Shown here: positions 47,628-56,275 of the stretch, piece after piece | Layout: each line of letters opens with the position of its first letter | Numbering within the stretch: the stretch's first letter is position 1 | Source: Patescibacteria group bacterium | GTDB lineage: Bacteria > Patescibacteria > Paceibacteria > UBA6257 > 2-01-FULL-56-20 | DNA length: 64,000 nucleotides | Assembly: GCA_024654525.1 (NCBI GenBank) | Contig: JANLHI010000002.1 | Coordinates: 17,620-81,619 of the forward strand | Reading direction: 5' to 3' | Notes under the pieces: generated by a model | What the model was told of the DNA's origin: nothing | Database searches by the model: none | Seen by the model: only the letters and a program-made list of their open reading frames with translations | Translations under genes and position numbers: made by a program

Positions 47628-48938
47628 ATGAAGCAAGGAACGGCAGTTAAGAAAAAAAGTGTATTCGTAGCAATGTCCCGCCGTCGCCAACCTGCGCTTC
47701 GCGTGCCGCCAGGATATCCTTTGGCGACGCACGGCTGGAGGTTTCGGCAAGGCGAGGGCTATGGCGGGCAAGCCGGAGGAGCTAAAGATTCAAAATCGAA
47801 GCGTGTATTTGTTGCAATGTCTGGTGGTGTTGATTCGAGTGTCGCGGCGTTGCTTCTTAAGCGGCAGGGGTATGACGTGACCGGCGTATTTATGCGTTGT
47901 TACAACCTCGATGGATGTGCCGTACGTGATGCGGAAGACGCACGGCGTGTGGCAGGGCGTTTGCATATTCCTTTTTATGTGTGGGATTTTGAAAAGGAAT
48001 ACAAAAAGCATGTAATGCATTACATGATAGACGGTTACCGTCGCGGTATTACTCCGAATCCGGATGTAATGTGCAATAAAGAGATTAAATTCGGGTTATT
48101 TTTCGAAAGAGCTATGGCGTTGGGTGCGGATTATGTCGCAACAGGACATTACGTGAAAATTCGGAAATCAAAAATAAAAGATAAGAATGTGTATAAGCTT
48201 TACCGTGCGAAAGATAACCGCAAAGACCAATCGTATTTTCTTTGGACGCTGACTCAGAGACAGCTTGCACATTGCCTTTTCCCCATAGGGGAGTATCTCA
48301 AATCCGAAGTCAGAACGGTTGCGCGTCGTGCGGGGCTTGCAACTGCCACAAAAAAAGATTCACAGGGGATTTGTTTTCTTGGAAAATTTTCACTGAAGGA
48401 TTTTCTCAAAAAACACATTCGCGCACGACGAGGGAAAATCGTGAATATATCGGGCGTAGAGATGGGAATACACGATGGAGCGGTTTTTTATACGATAGGA
48501 CAACGACACGGATTTAATCTCAATAACGTAAATCGTGAACTGGGAATTGCGAATCAAGGCGAAACAAAACCCTATTATGTTGCGGGAAAAGATATAAAGA
48601 ATAATCTGATTATTTTGGCGGAAGGGGGGAACAATCAGTCGCTTTATAAAAAAGAAGTGTCGCTTGCCGAAGTTAATTATATTCATCCAATTTCTGATTC
48701 TCGATTTCCCATTTCCGTACGCGCGCGAGTTCGGTATCGTCAGCCACTTGCAGAAGCGCGGATTATACGCGGTAAAACAAAAAATAAACAAAAGGGCGAG
48801 AAAATACCTTTGCCCCCCCATTTTTCTTTGCGCTTCACTCAACCTCAAAAGTGTATTGCGGAGGGACAGTCGGCAGTATGGTATTCGCCACGAGGAGAAA
48901 TGCTAGGAGGTGGGATAATCGTTTCAGCAGGGAAGTAG
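47628..48938 (+). CDS. mnmA: tRNA 2-thiouridylase MnmA, with N-terminal repeat insertion
   Basis: This protein of about 436 residues thiolates U34 of tRNAs for Glu, Gln and Lys. The PP-loop is VFVAMSGGVDSS (about residues 59-70). Family motifs GITPNPDVMCNKEIKFG (with the first catalytic Cys), YVATGHYV, KDQSYFLWTL and SQGICFLG (second Cys) are intact. The N-terminus is odd: residues about 11-17 (SVFVAMS) are the same strand as the true PP-loop and are followed by 40 residues from a GC-rich repeat before KRVFVAMSGG. A start could also be GTG 47613. It follows efp by about 90 bases. Confidence 0.93.
   Translation: MKQGTAVKKKSVFVAMSRRRQPALRVPPGYPLATHGWRFRQGEGYGGQAGGAKDSKSKRVFVAMSGGVDSSVAALLLKRQGYDVTGVFMRCYNLDGCAVRDAEDARRVAGRLHIPFYVWDFEKEYKKHVMHYMIDGYRRGITPNPDVMCNKEIKFGLFFERAMALGADYVATGHYVKIRKSKIKDKNVYKLYRAKDNRKDQSYFLWTLTQRQLAHCLFPIGEYLKSEVRTVARRAGLATATKKDSQGICFLGKFSLKDFLKKHIRARRGKIVNISGVEMGIHDGAVFYTIGQRHGFNLNNVNRELGIANQGETKPYYVAGKDIKNNLIILAEGGNNQSLYKKEVSLAEVNYIHPISDSRFPISVRARVRYRQPLAEARIIRGKTKNKQKGEKIPLPPHFSLRFTQPQKCIAEGQSAVWYSPRGEMLGGGIIVSAGK
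47659..47821. repeat. Repeat insertion with target duplication in mnmA
   Basis: GTGTATTCGTAGCAATGTC (47659-47677) and GTGTATTTGTTGCAATGTC (47803-47821) differ by two bases and are 144 bases apart, exactly 48 codons. Between them lies GC-rich sequence with a CGTCGCCA/TGGCGACG hairpin. The layout is that of an insertion that duplicated 19 bases of target and kept the frame. Confidence 0.8.
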
Positions 48939-48977
48939 CCCTCAAAAGATGTTTTACTTTTTGTGAATCCACACGAT

Positions 48978-49006
48978 TTGACGTTTCCGTATATCGGAGG
49001 CATAAT
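48978..49006 (+). promoter_or_regulatory. rpsB promoter
   Basis: TTGACG (48978-48983), 17 bases, CATAAT (49001-49006), 10 bases before the ATG at 49017. The leader is therefore very short or absent. Confidence 0.7.
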
Positions 49007-49016
49007 AGACCCCTAT

Positions 49017-49802
49017 ATGGCAGAAGAAATAAACAATACAGGGTATCCACAACCTGCAGCGGTGGAACTCGATGATGCAACCCGCGAAATGATAGAAGCG
49101 GGTGTCTTTTACGGAAAAAGGAAAAGTAAGACGCATCCGCGAATGAAGGCGTCGATTCTTGCAAACAGAGGAGGAGTGGAGATTTTTAATCTTACAAAGA
49201 CATCGGACGAGCTTGCTCGTGCATTAAAGTTTTTGAAAGAACGGGTTGTAAAGGGAGAATTGGTTCTCTTCGTGGGTACACAACCTGCGGCACAAGATTC
49301 CATTCGAACTCTTGCGGACTCATTCCAAATGCCTTTTGTGGTAAATCGATGGGTTGGTGGAGCGCTCACCAACTTTAAAGTGGTATCCAAGCGTGTGGAA
49401 TATATGAAGAAGATAAGAGCCGGACTTTCCTCTCATGCATTCGACAAATATACGAAGAAAGAAAGACTTGGTATTGAGCGCGAGCTTGAACGCTTGAACG
49501 AATTGATGGGGGGATTCGAAAACATGCCCCACGTTCCTGCGGTTCTTATGGCAATCGATCCGTTGGTGCATATGACCGCGATTCGCGAAGCTCGTACGTT
49601 AAATATTCCCATCATTGCGTTTGCGGATACGGATGCCGATCCAAATCTTCTTACATATGCAGTGCCGGGAAATACAAAATCAAAAAAGAGTATTGATTGG
49701 TTTTTGAGTAAAGTGAAAGACGCTTTCGAAGAAGGCCGTCGTGAGGTACAATCAGTACCAAAGGTGGAATCTTCGGATTTGGAACCCGCGAGCGAAGAAT
49801 AA
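49017..49802 (+). CDS. rpsB: 30S ribosomal protein S2
   Basis: This 261-residue protein is S2. Landmarks are MIEAGVFYGKRKSKTHPRM, GVEIFNLTKTSDELARAL, FVGTQPAAQDSI, VNRWVGGALTNF and PIIAFADTDADPNLLTYAVPGN. The frame extends upstream to 48963, but that overlaps the promoter. The C-terminus has a short acidic tail. It is followed by tsf, the usual rpsB-tsf order, with a 64-base gap holding two TATAAT-like boxes. Confidence 0.97.
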   Translation: MAEEINNTGYPQPAAVELDDATREMIEAGVFYGKRKSKTHPRMKASILANRGGVEIFNLTKTSDELARALKFLKERVVKGELVLFVGTQPAAQDSIRTLADSFQMPFVVNRWVGGALTNFKVVSKRVEYMKKIRAGLSSHAFDKYTKKERLGIERELERLNELMGGFENMPHVPAVLMAIDPLVHMTAIREARTLNIPIIAFADTDADPNLLTYAVPGNTKSKKSIDWFLSKVKDAFEEGRREVQSVPKVESSDLEPASEE

Positions 49803-49866
49803 CGCGACGCTTCTTGGTTTGTATAATAAGTGTTCCGAACTTGTTATAATTAATAATATTATTTAT

Positions 49867-50313
49867 ATGAGCTCTGTTGATGCGGTTCAAAAATTAAGAG
49901 AAGCAACGGGTGCAGGTGTGATGGAGTGCCATCGTGCGATTAAAGATGCGAACGGTGATTTTGATAAAGCGGTTGCGATTATCGGTGAAAGGGGACTCTC
50001 TAAAGTGGAAAAACGTTCGGGAAGAGAAACGGGTGCGGGATTGGTGCATTCATATGTGCATAATGAGCGTATTGGCGTATTACTCGACATTCGCGCGGAG
50101 ACCGATTTTGTGGTGCGTTCCGAGCCGTTCCGTGCGCTTGCACACGATCTTGCCATGCAACTTGCCGCAGTGGGGGCGAAAGATGTTGACGAGTTTTTGG
50201 GACAGCCATACATCAAAGACGAGAAGAAGACGATAAAAGAGGTGATAGGAGAGGTAATCGCAAAAGTAGGGGAGAATGTTCAAATAAAGCAGTTTTATCG
50301 TATCGAGGTTTAA
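49867..50313 (+). CDS. tsf: Elongation factor Ts (short form)
   Basis: This 148-residue protein exchanges nucleotide on EF-Tu. The N-terminal UBA-like part VQKLREATGAGVMECHRAIKD and the core ETGAGLVHSYVHNERIGVLL with ETDFVVRSEPF (the TDFV motif contacting EF-Tu) are intact. It is half the E. coli length, with a single core subdomain, as in other reduced bacteria. The start at ATG 49867 is used; the longer frame from 49741 lies in rpsB. Confidence 0.96.
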   Translation: MSSVDAVQKLREATGAGVMECHRAIKDANGDFDKAVAIIGERGLSKVEKRSGRETGAGLVHSYVHNERIGVLLDIRAETDFVVRSEPFRALAHDLAMQLAAVGAKDVDEFLGQPYIKDEKKTIKEVIGEVIAKVGENVQIKQFYRIEV

Positions 50314-50319
50314 CGCGCC

Positions 50320-50721
50320 ATGTTCGAATTTATTTTGGGAAATATAGCAATGGTTTCGGCGGGAGTGGTGTTATACCTTTTTGCGCATTCATTGCCCCGT
50401 ATTGGCGAGCCGGAAGCCCAATCCAAAGATATTTTCGAACGATGGGCAACTTCCGAGTTCCCCGAAAAGCTTGATGGCGCATTTAACGGATTTGCGGGAA
50501 AGTTTTTAAGAAAACTCCGTGTAGTGATTTTAAGGTTTGATAATATTATCTCCGAATCGCTCAGGCGGTTCAAACAGAATAATGGGAATGGAAAATCGCT
50601 CGGTGTGTTCGAAAAATTCAACACCGAAATCGAACAGAAAAGAAATGTTGACTTTAAAGAGACGATAGAGGATAAAGAAGGGGGTAGTGACGGTAAAAGC
50701 AAAAAAAAGAAGCACCTATGA
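50320..50721 (+). CDS. Hypothetical single-helix membrane protein
   Basis: This 133-residue protein begins with a membrane helix (about residues 3-22, FILGNIAMVSAGVVLYLFA) and has a cytoplasmic, charged, probably helical remainder ending in a Lys-rich tail (DGKSKKKKHL). I do not recognise it. It starts 6 bases after tsf and so is probably co-transcribed with rpsB-tsf. Function unknown. Confidence 0.7.
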   Translation: MFEFILGNIAMVSAGVVLYLFAHSLPRIGEPEAQSKDIFERWATSEFPEKLDGAFNGFAGKFLRKLRVVILRFDNIISESLRRFKQNNGNGKSLGVFEKFNTEIEQKRNVDFKETIEDKEGGSDGKSKKKKHL

Positions 50722-50795
50722 ACATATTTACGTATACAACCCCGCTCCGCTGATCGGCGGTAAGCGGGACTTCATAGAGGTTGCTCTTTATTGAA

Positions 50796-50882
50796 GCTGG
50801 GATGGCGGAGCGGTCAATCGCACCTGACTGTAAATCAGGCGCCTCTACGGCTACGCAGGTTCGAATCCTGCTCCCAGCACCA
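50796..50882 (+). tRNA. tRNA-Tyr (GTA anticodon)
   Basis: An 87-base class II tRNA with CCA encoded. Acceptor GCTGGGA pairs with TCCCAGC; anticodon loop CTGTAAA gives GTA; a long variable arm (GCCTCTACGGCTAC-like) is followed by T-arm GCAGGTTCGAATCCTGC. The next gene starts 4 bases after the CCA. Confidence 0.96.
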
Positions 50883-50885
50883 CGT

Positions 50886-51533
50886 ATGAAAATAAAAGCC
50901 GTTGTTTTAGATTTTGATGGAACAATTACCACCGCAGATATTCTGAATATGCTGTGTGATTTAGTTGGTAAAAAAGAGGAAAGTGAAAAACTAGATACGT
51001 TATTTCGAGAAGGTAAAGTAAAAGGTTTGGAAACCCTAGTGCAACGCATTAATTTTTTGAAAGGATTATCTCTTGAACAAATCCGTGCAGTGGTTTCAAA
51101 AAACGATTACTTGCAAAAAGGGGCTTTAGAATTCTTCACTTTTTTGAGAGAAAATAATATTGTTTCGATTATTGCTTCGGGTAATATTATGCCTTTGTTG
51201 GAAATATATAAAGAAAAACTGGGTGCTGATTATTTAGTTGGCAGTAAACCAATCATTGAAAATGGCGGTATCGTATCAATTTCGGAAAAAGAATATTCGG
51301 GAGATGGTTTTAAAGTAAGAGATATAAAGTCAATACTGGAGGAATTGGATATTTCTCCTGAGTATGTAGTTGCGATAGGAGATTCCCCCGCTGACAGGGG
51401 TATGTTTGAATTATCTGCAAAAAGTATTGCTATAAATCCCAAAGGAAACATCGCTCAATGTGCTGATTACGTTATAGAAAATGATCTTTCAAAAGCCATA
51501 CCAATATTGAAAGATTTGATGAATTTTTTATGA
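50886..51533 (+). CDS. HAD-family phosphatase, SerB-like
   Basis: This 215-residue enzyme is of the haloacid dehalogenase family. Motif I is VVLDFDGTITTAD (residues about 5-17), motif II SIIASGN, motif IV AIGDSPADRGMFE (about 172-184). The helical cap following motif I and the GGIVS segment look like phosphoserine phosphatase-type enzymes, but the substrate cannot be assigned. The start is ATG 50886, just after tRNA-Tyr. It overlaps the next HAD gene by ATGA, so the two are coupled. Confidence 0.85.
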   Translation: MKIKAVVLDFDGTITTADILNMLCDLVGKKEESEKLDTLFREGKVKGLETLVQRINFLKGLSLEQIRAVVSKNDYLQKGALEFFTFLRENNIVSIIASGNIMPLLEIYKEKLGADYLVGSKPIIENGGIVSISEKEYSGDGFKVRDIKSILEELDISPEYVVAIGDSPADRGMFELSAKSIAINPKGNIAQCADYVIENDLSKAIPILKDLMNFL

Positions 51534-52174
51534 TCAAAGCTATTATTTTTGACTTAGATGGATTGCTGATTGATTCCCAGCATTTGCAATATCAATCAGC
51601 CAGTAAGGCTTTTTTAGAGAAAGGAAATATCCTCACAAAAGAAGATTGGCATCATTTTATTCATGGGGATATGGATTATAAAAAATGGATAGAATTAAAC
51701 CACATATTAACAACAGCAGAAGAAGTTCGTGCGAGAAAAAAGGAAATTTATGACCGATTAATTAAAACCGAACTCCAATTGAAAGCGGGAGCCGATAATT
51801 TAGTTCATTTATTGCATGGTAAATTCAAGCTCGCTGTTGCTTCACATTCTAGAATAGAATCCATAGAACCTTGTATTAATAAATTTGATTTAAGGTATAA
51901 ATTTGAACATGTAATTTCAGATCAAGCGGTGGGTAAAAGAAAGCCTCATCCAGAGGTTTTTTTACATGTTGCAAGGATAATGAACATAGAACCTGAAGCG
52001 TGTCTTGTATTTGAAGATTCTTTAATGGGTGTGAAGGCGGCGAAATCGGCAGGAATGAAATGTATAGTTTGCCCCGATAGTTTTAGCAATCTTGACCACA
52101 AATTGTTTGCGGGAGCTGACAAAATAGTTTCGTCGCTAAATGATGTTGATTTGGAAATGATTAACGAATTTTAA
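51530..52174 (+). CDS. HAD-family hydrolase, beta-phosphoglucomutase-like
   Basis: This 214-residue enzyme has HAD motif I IIFDLDGLLIDSQ (residues about 5-17), motif II VASHSR, motif III in KRKPHPEVFLHV and motif IV CLVFEDSLMGVKAAKSAG (about 160-177). The layout is the subfamily of beta-phosphoglucomutase, sugar-phosphate phosphatases and phosphoglycolate phosphatase. It overlaps the preceding HAD gene by 4 bases. Substrate unknown. Confidence 0.88.
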   Translation: MIKAIIFDLDGLLIDSQHLQYQSASKAFLEKGNILTKEDWHHFIHGDMDYKKWIELNHILTTAEEVRARKKEIYDRLIKTELQLKAGADNLVHLLHGKFKLAVASHSRIESIEPCINKFDLRYKFEHVISDQAVGKRKPHPEVFLHVARIMNIEPEACLVFEDSLMGVKAAKSAGMKCIVCPDSFSNLDHKLFAGADKIVSSLNDVDLEMINEF

Positions 52175-52229
52175 CTGATATACTCGCAAAGCCTCGCTTT
52201 TTCCCGCAGACAAATTCCTTTGGGCATTA

Positions 52230-52362
52230 AACCATTTGTTTCATTTTTGCCCCGCCCGCCAAGGCAAATGGCGGGCAGGTCGGACGCCATGCAAACTAAG
52301 AAGTTTGCGTGGCGTTCCTCGCGAGCCGAAATAATAAAGCCCAGGCAATAGTGTCTGGGCTT
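52230..52362. repeat. GC-rich repeats and weak terminator
   Basis: CCCGCC/GGCGGG (about 52252-52276), ACGCCATGCAAAC/GTTTGCGTGGCGT (about 52285-52316) and AAGCCCAG/CTGGGCTT (52337-52344 and 52355-52362) followed by CCTCTTTA. The last could end the HAD gene transcript. The rest of 52175-52546 shows no gene. Confidence 0.55.
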
Positions 52363-52438
52363 CCTCTTTAATTCGTTGAAAGTTTTTTATGTGGGGACTC
52401 ACAACCCCTTGAAAAGAACAAAACGAAAAGAATGGATT

Positions 52439-52470
52439 GGTGGAGGAGAGTTGCTATGCTCTCCTCCACC
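52439..52470. repeat. Perfect 12-base inverted repeat
   Basis: GGTGGAGGAGAG (52439-52450) and CTCTCCTCCACC (52459-52470). It lies beyond the 3' end of the minus-strand gene at 52547 and may act as its end hairpin. Confidence 0.65.
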
Positions 52471-52546
52471 CGACCGAACCTCACAAGAAGTTTAGTCGTC
52501 TCCATTGCCTTTCGGCGTGCCGGATTTACGCAAACCCGACGAAAAC

Positions 52547-53170
52547 TTAGGCGAGTGCCGTAATGGTAGCTCGCGTTCGGACTGTGTCCGGGTTGAGCGG
52601 TTCGCCGTCTCTTGCCAAAGCGTAAATGGCGAATGCCGCCGTGTGCTCGGATGTGCTTTCATGCGTGTGTTTGCCAGAACGGATGCGTTTGGCAAGCACA
52701 CGCAACACCCAGTCCATCACATCGTAAGTGTGAAACTCCGACGTGAAATTGTCGGCGTTCCATGTACTGATACTCTCGTAGCCGTTCCCTTCGATGGTTT
52801 TACCATTGAGTGTCCACCCAAACCGGGTGGAACTTCTTTCTGGGATAATCACGGCGGTTCTGCCTCCGTTCCATTTCAGATTTGGGATTGGGTCATTTAG
52901 CACCTCCCGTGCCTCCGCGGGGGACATATCCCGTTGTAAGCCGTCTGTCTCACAGACGGTAGGGATTGCTCCCATTTCCCGAAACCCGATGGTTCCCGGT
53001 ATTGGCAGATACCGGTCAAACTTTCCGTCCAACCACTTCTGCGCCTTCTCCTCGGCGTCTTTGGCGAAACGCTCTCCCTGCCCACAGGCGAGACCAGGAT
53101 AAAGCCTGTAGTTTTCTGCCTCCTTGAGGCATGCTTCAGCTCTTTCTTGTCGGAATTCTTCTTTATTCAT
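52547..53170 (-). CDS. Hypothetical soluble protein
   Basis: I do not recognise this 207-residue protein. It starts MNKEEFRQERAEACLKEAEN, followed by a helical, charged N-terminal part with KWLDGKFDRYLPIPG, then NLKWNGGRTAVIIPERSS and a possible active-site-like stretch SEFHTYDVMDWVLRVLAKR, and HTAAFAIYALARDGE near the end. No signal or membrane segment. The frame extends 11 codons upstream to 53203. It has its own minus-strand promoter (53408-53436) with a leader of over 200 bases. Function unknown. Confidence 0.6.
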   Translation of the reverse strand: MNKEEFRQERAEACLKEAENYRLYPGLACGQGERFAKDAEEKAQKWLDGKFDRYLPIPGTIGFREMGAIPTVCETDGLQRDMSPAEAREVLNDPIPNLKWNGGRTAVIIPERSSTRFGWTLNGKTIEGNGYESISTWNADNFTSEFHTYDVMDWVLRVLAKRIRSGKHTHESTSEHTAAFAIYALARDGEPLNPDTVRTRATITALA

Positions 53171-53286
53171 AGCAATGGAGTCTGCGCTGTTGCGGTAGCG
53201 CATTCCGTCTTCGGTTTTTTGAAAAAGACCAAAGATTAAACTTTACTACGCTCGCACGAGAATAGCTCATTGAAGAATTCTCAATC

Positions 53287-53323
53287 TGCCAAGGTTTAAC
53301 CTTTTTTCAGATTCAAGGTTAAA
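53287..53323. repeat. Inverted repeat in leader of 52547 gene
   Basis: AAGGTTTAACCTT (53287-53299) and AAGGTTAAACCTT (53311-53323), each nearly palindromic itself. Related to the centre of the 3337-3380 palindrome. Could form a structure in the long leader of the minus-strand gene. Confidence 0.65.
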
Positions 53324-53407
53324 CCTTTGAATTCCCCAAGGAGCTACCCTCATACTTTCAACAGCTCCATTCGTGATGTAAAAGAACTACATAAAAATCC
53401 TGCTAGT

Positions 53408-53436
53408 ATATTAGCATATTATACGATATTTGTCAA
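53408..53436 (-). promoter_or_regulatory. Minus-strand promoter
   Basis: Read on the minus strand: TTGACA (53436-53431), 17 bases, TAATAT (53413-53408). It points to the hypothetical gene ending at 52547. The span 53204-53538 contains this promoter and the inverted repeat and no gene I can support. Confidence 0.65.
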
Positions 53437-53538
53437 TGTTTCGTAATGGTTTAATAGCTCGGAATACTCCACGCTATGTACATGGCATAATCGGCACGAT
53501 AGGAATCTTTGCCGTCTTGAAAGATATCTATATTTTCC

Positions 53539-53769
53539 TTACTTTTTTGATGTACAGAAGCGGCGTATATTTTCGCTTACATAGGAATCGCTCGTACAGT
53601 ATTTCGCGCGGAGTTCGCGGTTTATTTCGTCGGCTTGAGCTTGTTTGATTGCGGCGGCCTGCTGAATAGGAACAACAAAAACGTAGTACCACGCGACAAA
53701 TAAGGCAAGCATAAAAAGTATAATCACCAGCGCAACCCCCACCACCTTTCTTATTGAAATAGGTTCCAT
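53539..53769 (-). CDS. Small single-helix membrane protein
   Basis: This 76-residue protein starts MEPISIRKVVGVALVIILF and has one membrane helix (about 10-35), followed by a helical tail with two cysteines (KYCTSDSYVSENIRRFC). No family recognised. The longer frame overlaps recO on the other strand and is not used. It is transcribed divergently from recO, with start codons 52 bases apart. Function unknown. Confidence 0.55.
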   Translation of the reverse strand: MEPISIRKVVGVALVIILFMLALFVAWYYVFVVPIQQAAAIKQAQADEINRELRAKYCTSDSYVSENIRRFCTSKK

Positions 53770-53821
53770 TTCCTTTCTTGTAACTATAGCAAACTTTCCC
53801 CGCGAAGGGTAAAATATGCAC

Positions 53822-54319
53822 ATGGAGGAATATGCAAGCGAGGCAGTGGTACTCCGTCGAGAACCACAGGGAGAGGCCGACAGTCGCATTTCTTTTTTTA
53901 CAAAGAAATACGGAAAACTTGTCGCAAAAGCACGAAGTGCCAGAAAAATTACCTCAAAGCTTTCAGCGCATCTTGAACCGGGAATGGTATCCGAAATACG
54001 CCTTGTCGAAAAAAACGGCATGCTCATTGTGGATGCATTAAAGCGCAAAAAACTTTCGCTTGCTCCCGCAACATTGTATTTTCTCGATCGCATACTTGCA
54101 GAGGCGGATCCCGATATGGATTTGTGGCAGATGCTTCAAAGCGATAGTTTTTCATGGCACAGTGTTCTGGGGCTTCTTGGATGGGATCCTAAGAGTGCGG
54201 TATGCGGTTCGTGCGCGGCGCTTCCTTCTTCATTTCACATAGGAAGACAGGATTTTCTTTGTGTGTCGTGTTCGCGATATGAACCACAGAAAAATTTAAT
54301 TGTATTAAACAAGGTATAA
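53822..54319 (+). CDS. recO: DNA repair protein RecO (short)
   Basis: This 165-residue protein fits RecO, which loads RecA on gapped DNA with RecR. The N-terminal OB-fold shows YASEAVVLRREPQGEADSRIS, FFTKKYGKLVAKARSARKIT and the C-terminal part has the zinc site CGSC...CVSC. It is shorter than the usual 230-250 residues, with a reduced helical region. The start at ATG 53822 rather than 53816 is chosen since TAAAAT (53810-53815) then ends 6 bases before it. Confidence 0.88.
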   Translation: MEEYASEAVVLRREPQGEADSRISFFTKKYGKLVAKARSARKITSKLSAHLEPGMVSEIRLVEKNGMLIVDALKRKKLSLAPATLYFLDRILAEADPDMDLWQMLQSDSFSWHSVLGLLGWDPKSAVCGSCAALPSSFHIGRQDFLCVSCSRYEPQKNLIVLNKV

Positions 54320-54329
54320 TAATCTTATT

Positions 54330-56120
54330 ATGACGACTACAACTCCGTGGGAGGAGGATAGCAATACTCTTGCAGTTTCGGAACCACCTCGCCACTCAAA
54401 AGTCTTAAAGGTGGTCGTTGTCACGATTTTTCTTATGATTGCGGGAGGAGGAATATATGCATATTTTCTTTCGCAACGTCCGACGGGTGTCAATGTGTCC
54501 GTCGAATTTGTGACGCCACCACAAACGCTTTTAGGGGAATCCTTTCCCTTGATACTTTCCGCAGCAAATCACTCGGATAGCGTATTGCATGATGCAAAGC
54601 TTTCGATATTACTCCCCGAGGACGTTTATTTTGTGGGAGAATACAGCGGAGAACGTATTCATGACGAGGTATTGGGTACAATCGGCCCGGGGAGCGTAAC
54701 ACAACGTGTAGTGAATATAGTGATATTGGGGCAAGCCCAATCAATACGACTCATTGAGGGGAAACTTGCATATAAAACATCTGATGACGGAAGAGTGCAG
54801 TTTGAACAGGGAGCGCGGGCAAATGTGCAAGTGAGCGATCCTGCGTTGCAACTTTCATTTGAAACTCCAAAACAAGTGGTAAACGGGGAAACATTTACTA
54901 CCAAAATCCATTACAAGAACGAAAGTAAGCAGGAGTTCAATAACGTAAAGCTCGTGTTTCGTTCACCTTCCATCTTTTCTTTCCAGCGTGCTACGCTTGA
55001 AGTTTCTGCACGTACGAATGACGTTTGGAATCTCGGCACCTTAAAGGGCGGGAGTGAAGGGGATTTGGAAATTGACGGGAAAATAGTAAGTCTGGAAGGT
55101 TCATTTTTCACACTATCCGCGGAAATGAGCGCTGATTTTCTCGGCAAGTCGCGCGAACTCGCGGTGCAAACGGTATCACTGGGCATTGCCACTTCACCGC
55201 TTTCAATATCAATAGTGGCGAATGATGCTTCGGATTATATTGCGAAGATAGGAAGTAGTTTTTCCTACAGGATGACTGTCCGTAACAATTCGGATATCGT
55301 ATTCCGAGGATTGAAAATAAGTGCGCATCTCATCGGAAATCTTTTCAATTACGGTTCGGTGCGTTCAACGGGGTCATTCAACTCTCTTGCAAATACGTTA
55401 ACGTGGATTACCGCGAATCAGGGAGACCTGGAAAATATTGCTCCGGGAGAAACTCGTGCGGTCAATTTCACTATATTACTCAAAGACTCGTTTCCGATAA
55501 AAAGCGCGACCGATAAAAATTATGAAGTGAGAGTCGAAGCGCATGTTGAGTCTCCGACGGTACCTCCCGATACTGCAGCCGACAAAACGATTGCAGTAAC
55601 CGATGTCACTACAAAAGTTGCGGGGGCGGTAGTGCTTCGCGCTTTGGCGCTTTGGCGCGATGCCGCATGGGGAATTCTCAATGATGGGCCATATCCTCCT
55701 CGTGTAAATCAACCTACTCAATACAGTATTCATTGGAGAATCGCCAATTACGCAACCGATATAGGAGCGGTGCATGTGGAGGCATTTCTTCAGTCAGGTG
55801 CTCGGTTTGTGGGGAATGCAAAAAGCAATGTTGCGACGGTACCGCAGTACGATGTATCAACGGGACTTGTGACATGGGACATTCCTTCAATTGCCGCAAC
55901 AAAGGGAGTTGCAAGCGTTCCGGTTGAGGGAGTGTTTCAAATAGAGGCAACTCCGGCAACTACTCATATCGGGCAAAGCATGGTGCTTATGAAGGATTCT
56001 TCGTTAAAGGCAAAAGACTTGTTTACGGGCATTGAGCTTCAAAGCGATGCGGGAGCGGTAGACAGCAATATTCCGGAAGATGCGACTGTTACCGTAGTTG
56101 AGAGAAGAGTGGTGCCGTAA
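54330..56120 (+). CDS. Large surface protein with repeated Ig-like domains
   Basis: This 596-residue protein has a short cytoplasmic part, one membrane helix (about 29-50, VVVTIFLMIAGGGIYAYF) and a long extracellular part made of four or more beta-sandwich domains of the DUF11/CARDB kind. Repeated patterns are LILSAANHSDSVLHDAKLS, TTKIHYKNESKQEFNNVKL and YRMTVRNNSDIVFRGLKI, each a N-S/N-N at a strand turn. No enzymatic motif. TATAAT (54315-54320) ends 9 bases before the ATG. It probably is part of the cell surface, perhaps attachment to a host cell. Confidence 0.8.
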   Translation: MTTTTPWEEDSNTLAVSEPPRHSKVLKVVVVTIFLMIAGGGIYAYFLSQRPTGVNVSVEFVTPPQTLLGESFPLILSAANHSDSVLHDAKLSILLPEDVYFVGEYSGERIHDEVLGTIGPGSVTQRVVNIVILGQAQSIRLIEGKLAYKTSDDGRVQFEQGARANVQVSDPALQLSFETPKQVVNGETFTTKIHYKNESKQEFNNVKLVFRSPSIFSFQRATLEVSARTNDVWNLGTLKGGSEGDLEIDGKIVSLEGSFFTLSAEMSADFLGKSRELAVQTVSLGIATSPLSISIVANDASDYIAKIGSSFSYRMTVRNNSDIVFRGLKISAHLIGNLFNYGSVRSTGSFNSLANTLTWITANQGDLENIAPGETRAVNFTILLKDSFPIKSATDKNYEVRVEAHVESPTVPPDTAADKTIAVTDVTTKVAGAVVLRALALWRDAAWGILNDGPYPPRVNQPTQYSIHWRIANYATDIGAVHVEAFLQSGARFVGNAKSNVATVPQYDVSTGLVTWDIPSIAATKGVASVPVEGVFQIEATPATTHIGQSMVLMKDSSLKAKDLFTGIELQSDAGAVDSNIPEDATVTVVERRVVP

Positions 56121-56275
56121 CGTGCCATAAAATCGTGGCGAGGGACACCTTTTATGATTGGTAATGGGAGGTGCAAGGGGCGTGGGTTGAGAATGTGACA
56201 TGGAGCATGTAGTATGTAACCCATACGGGGGATAGCGTGTCTTTTGTCGTTTTCCCCATTTTTACCTTTTTCTCT

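Noticed and set aside
53430..53648. Plus-strand frame of 72 codons
   Set aside because: Overlaps the better-supported minus-strand membrane protein and has no start signal or family.
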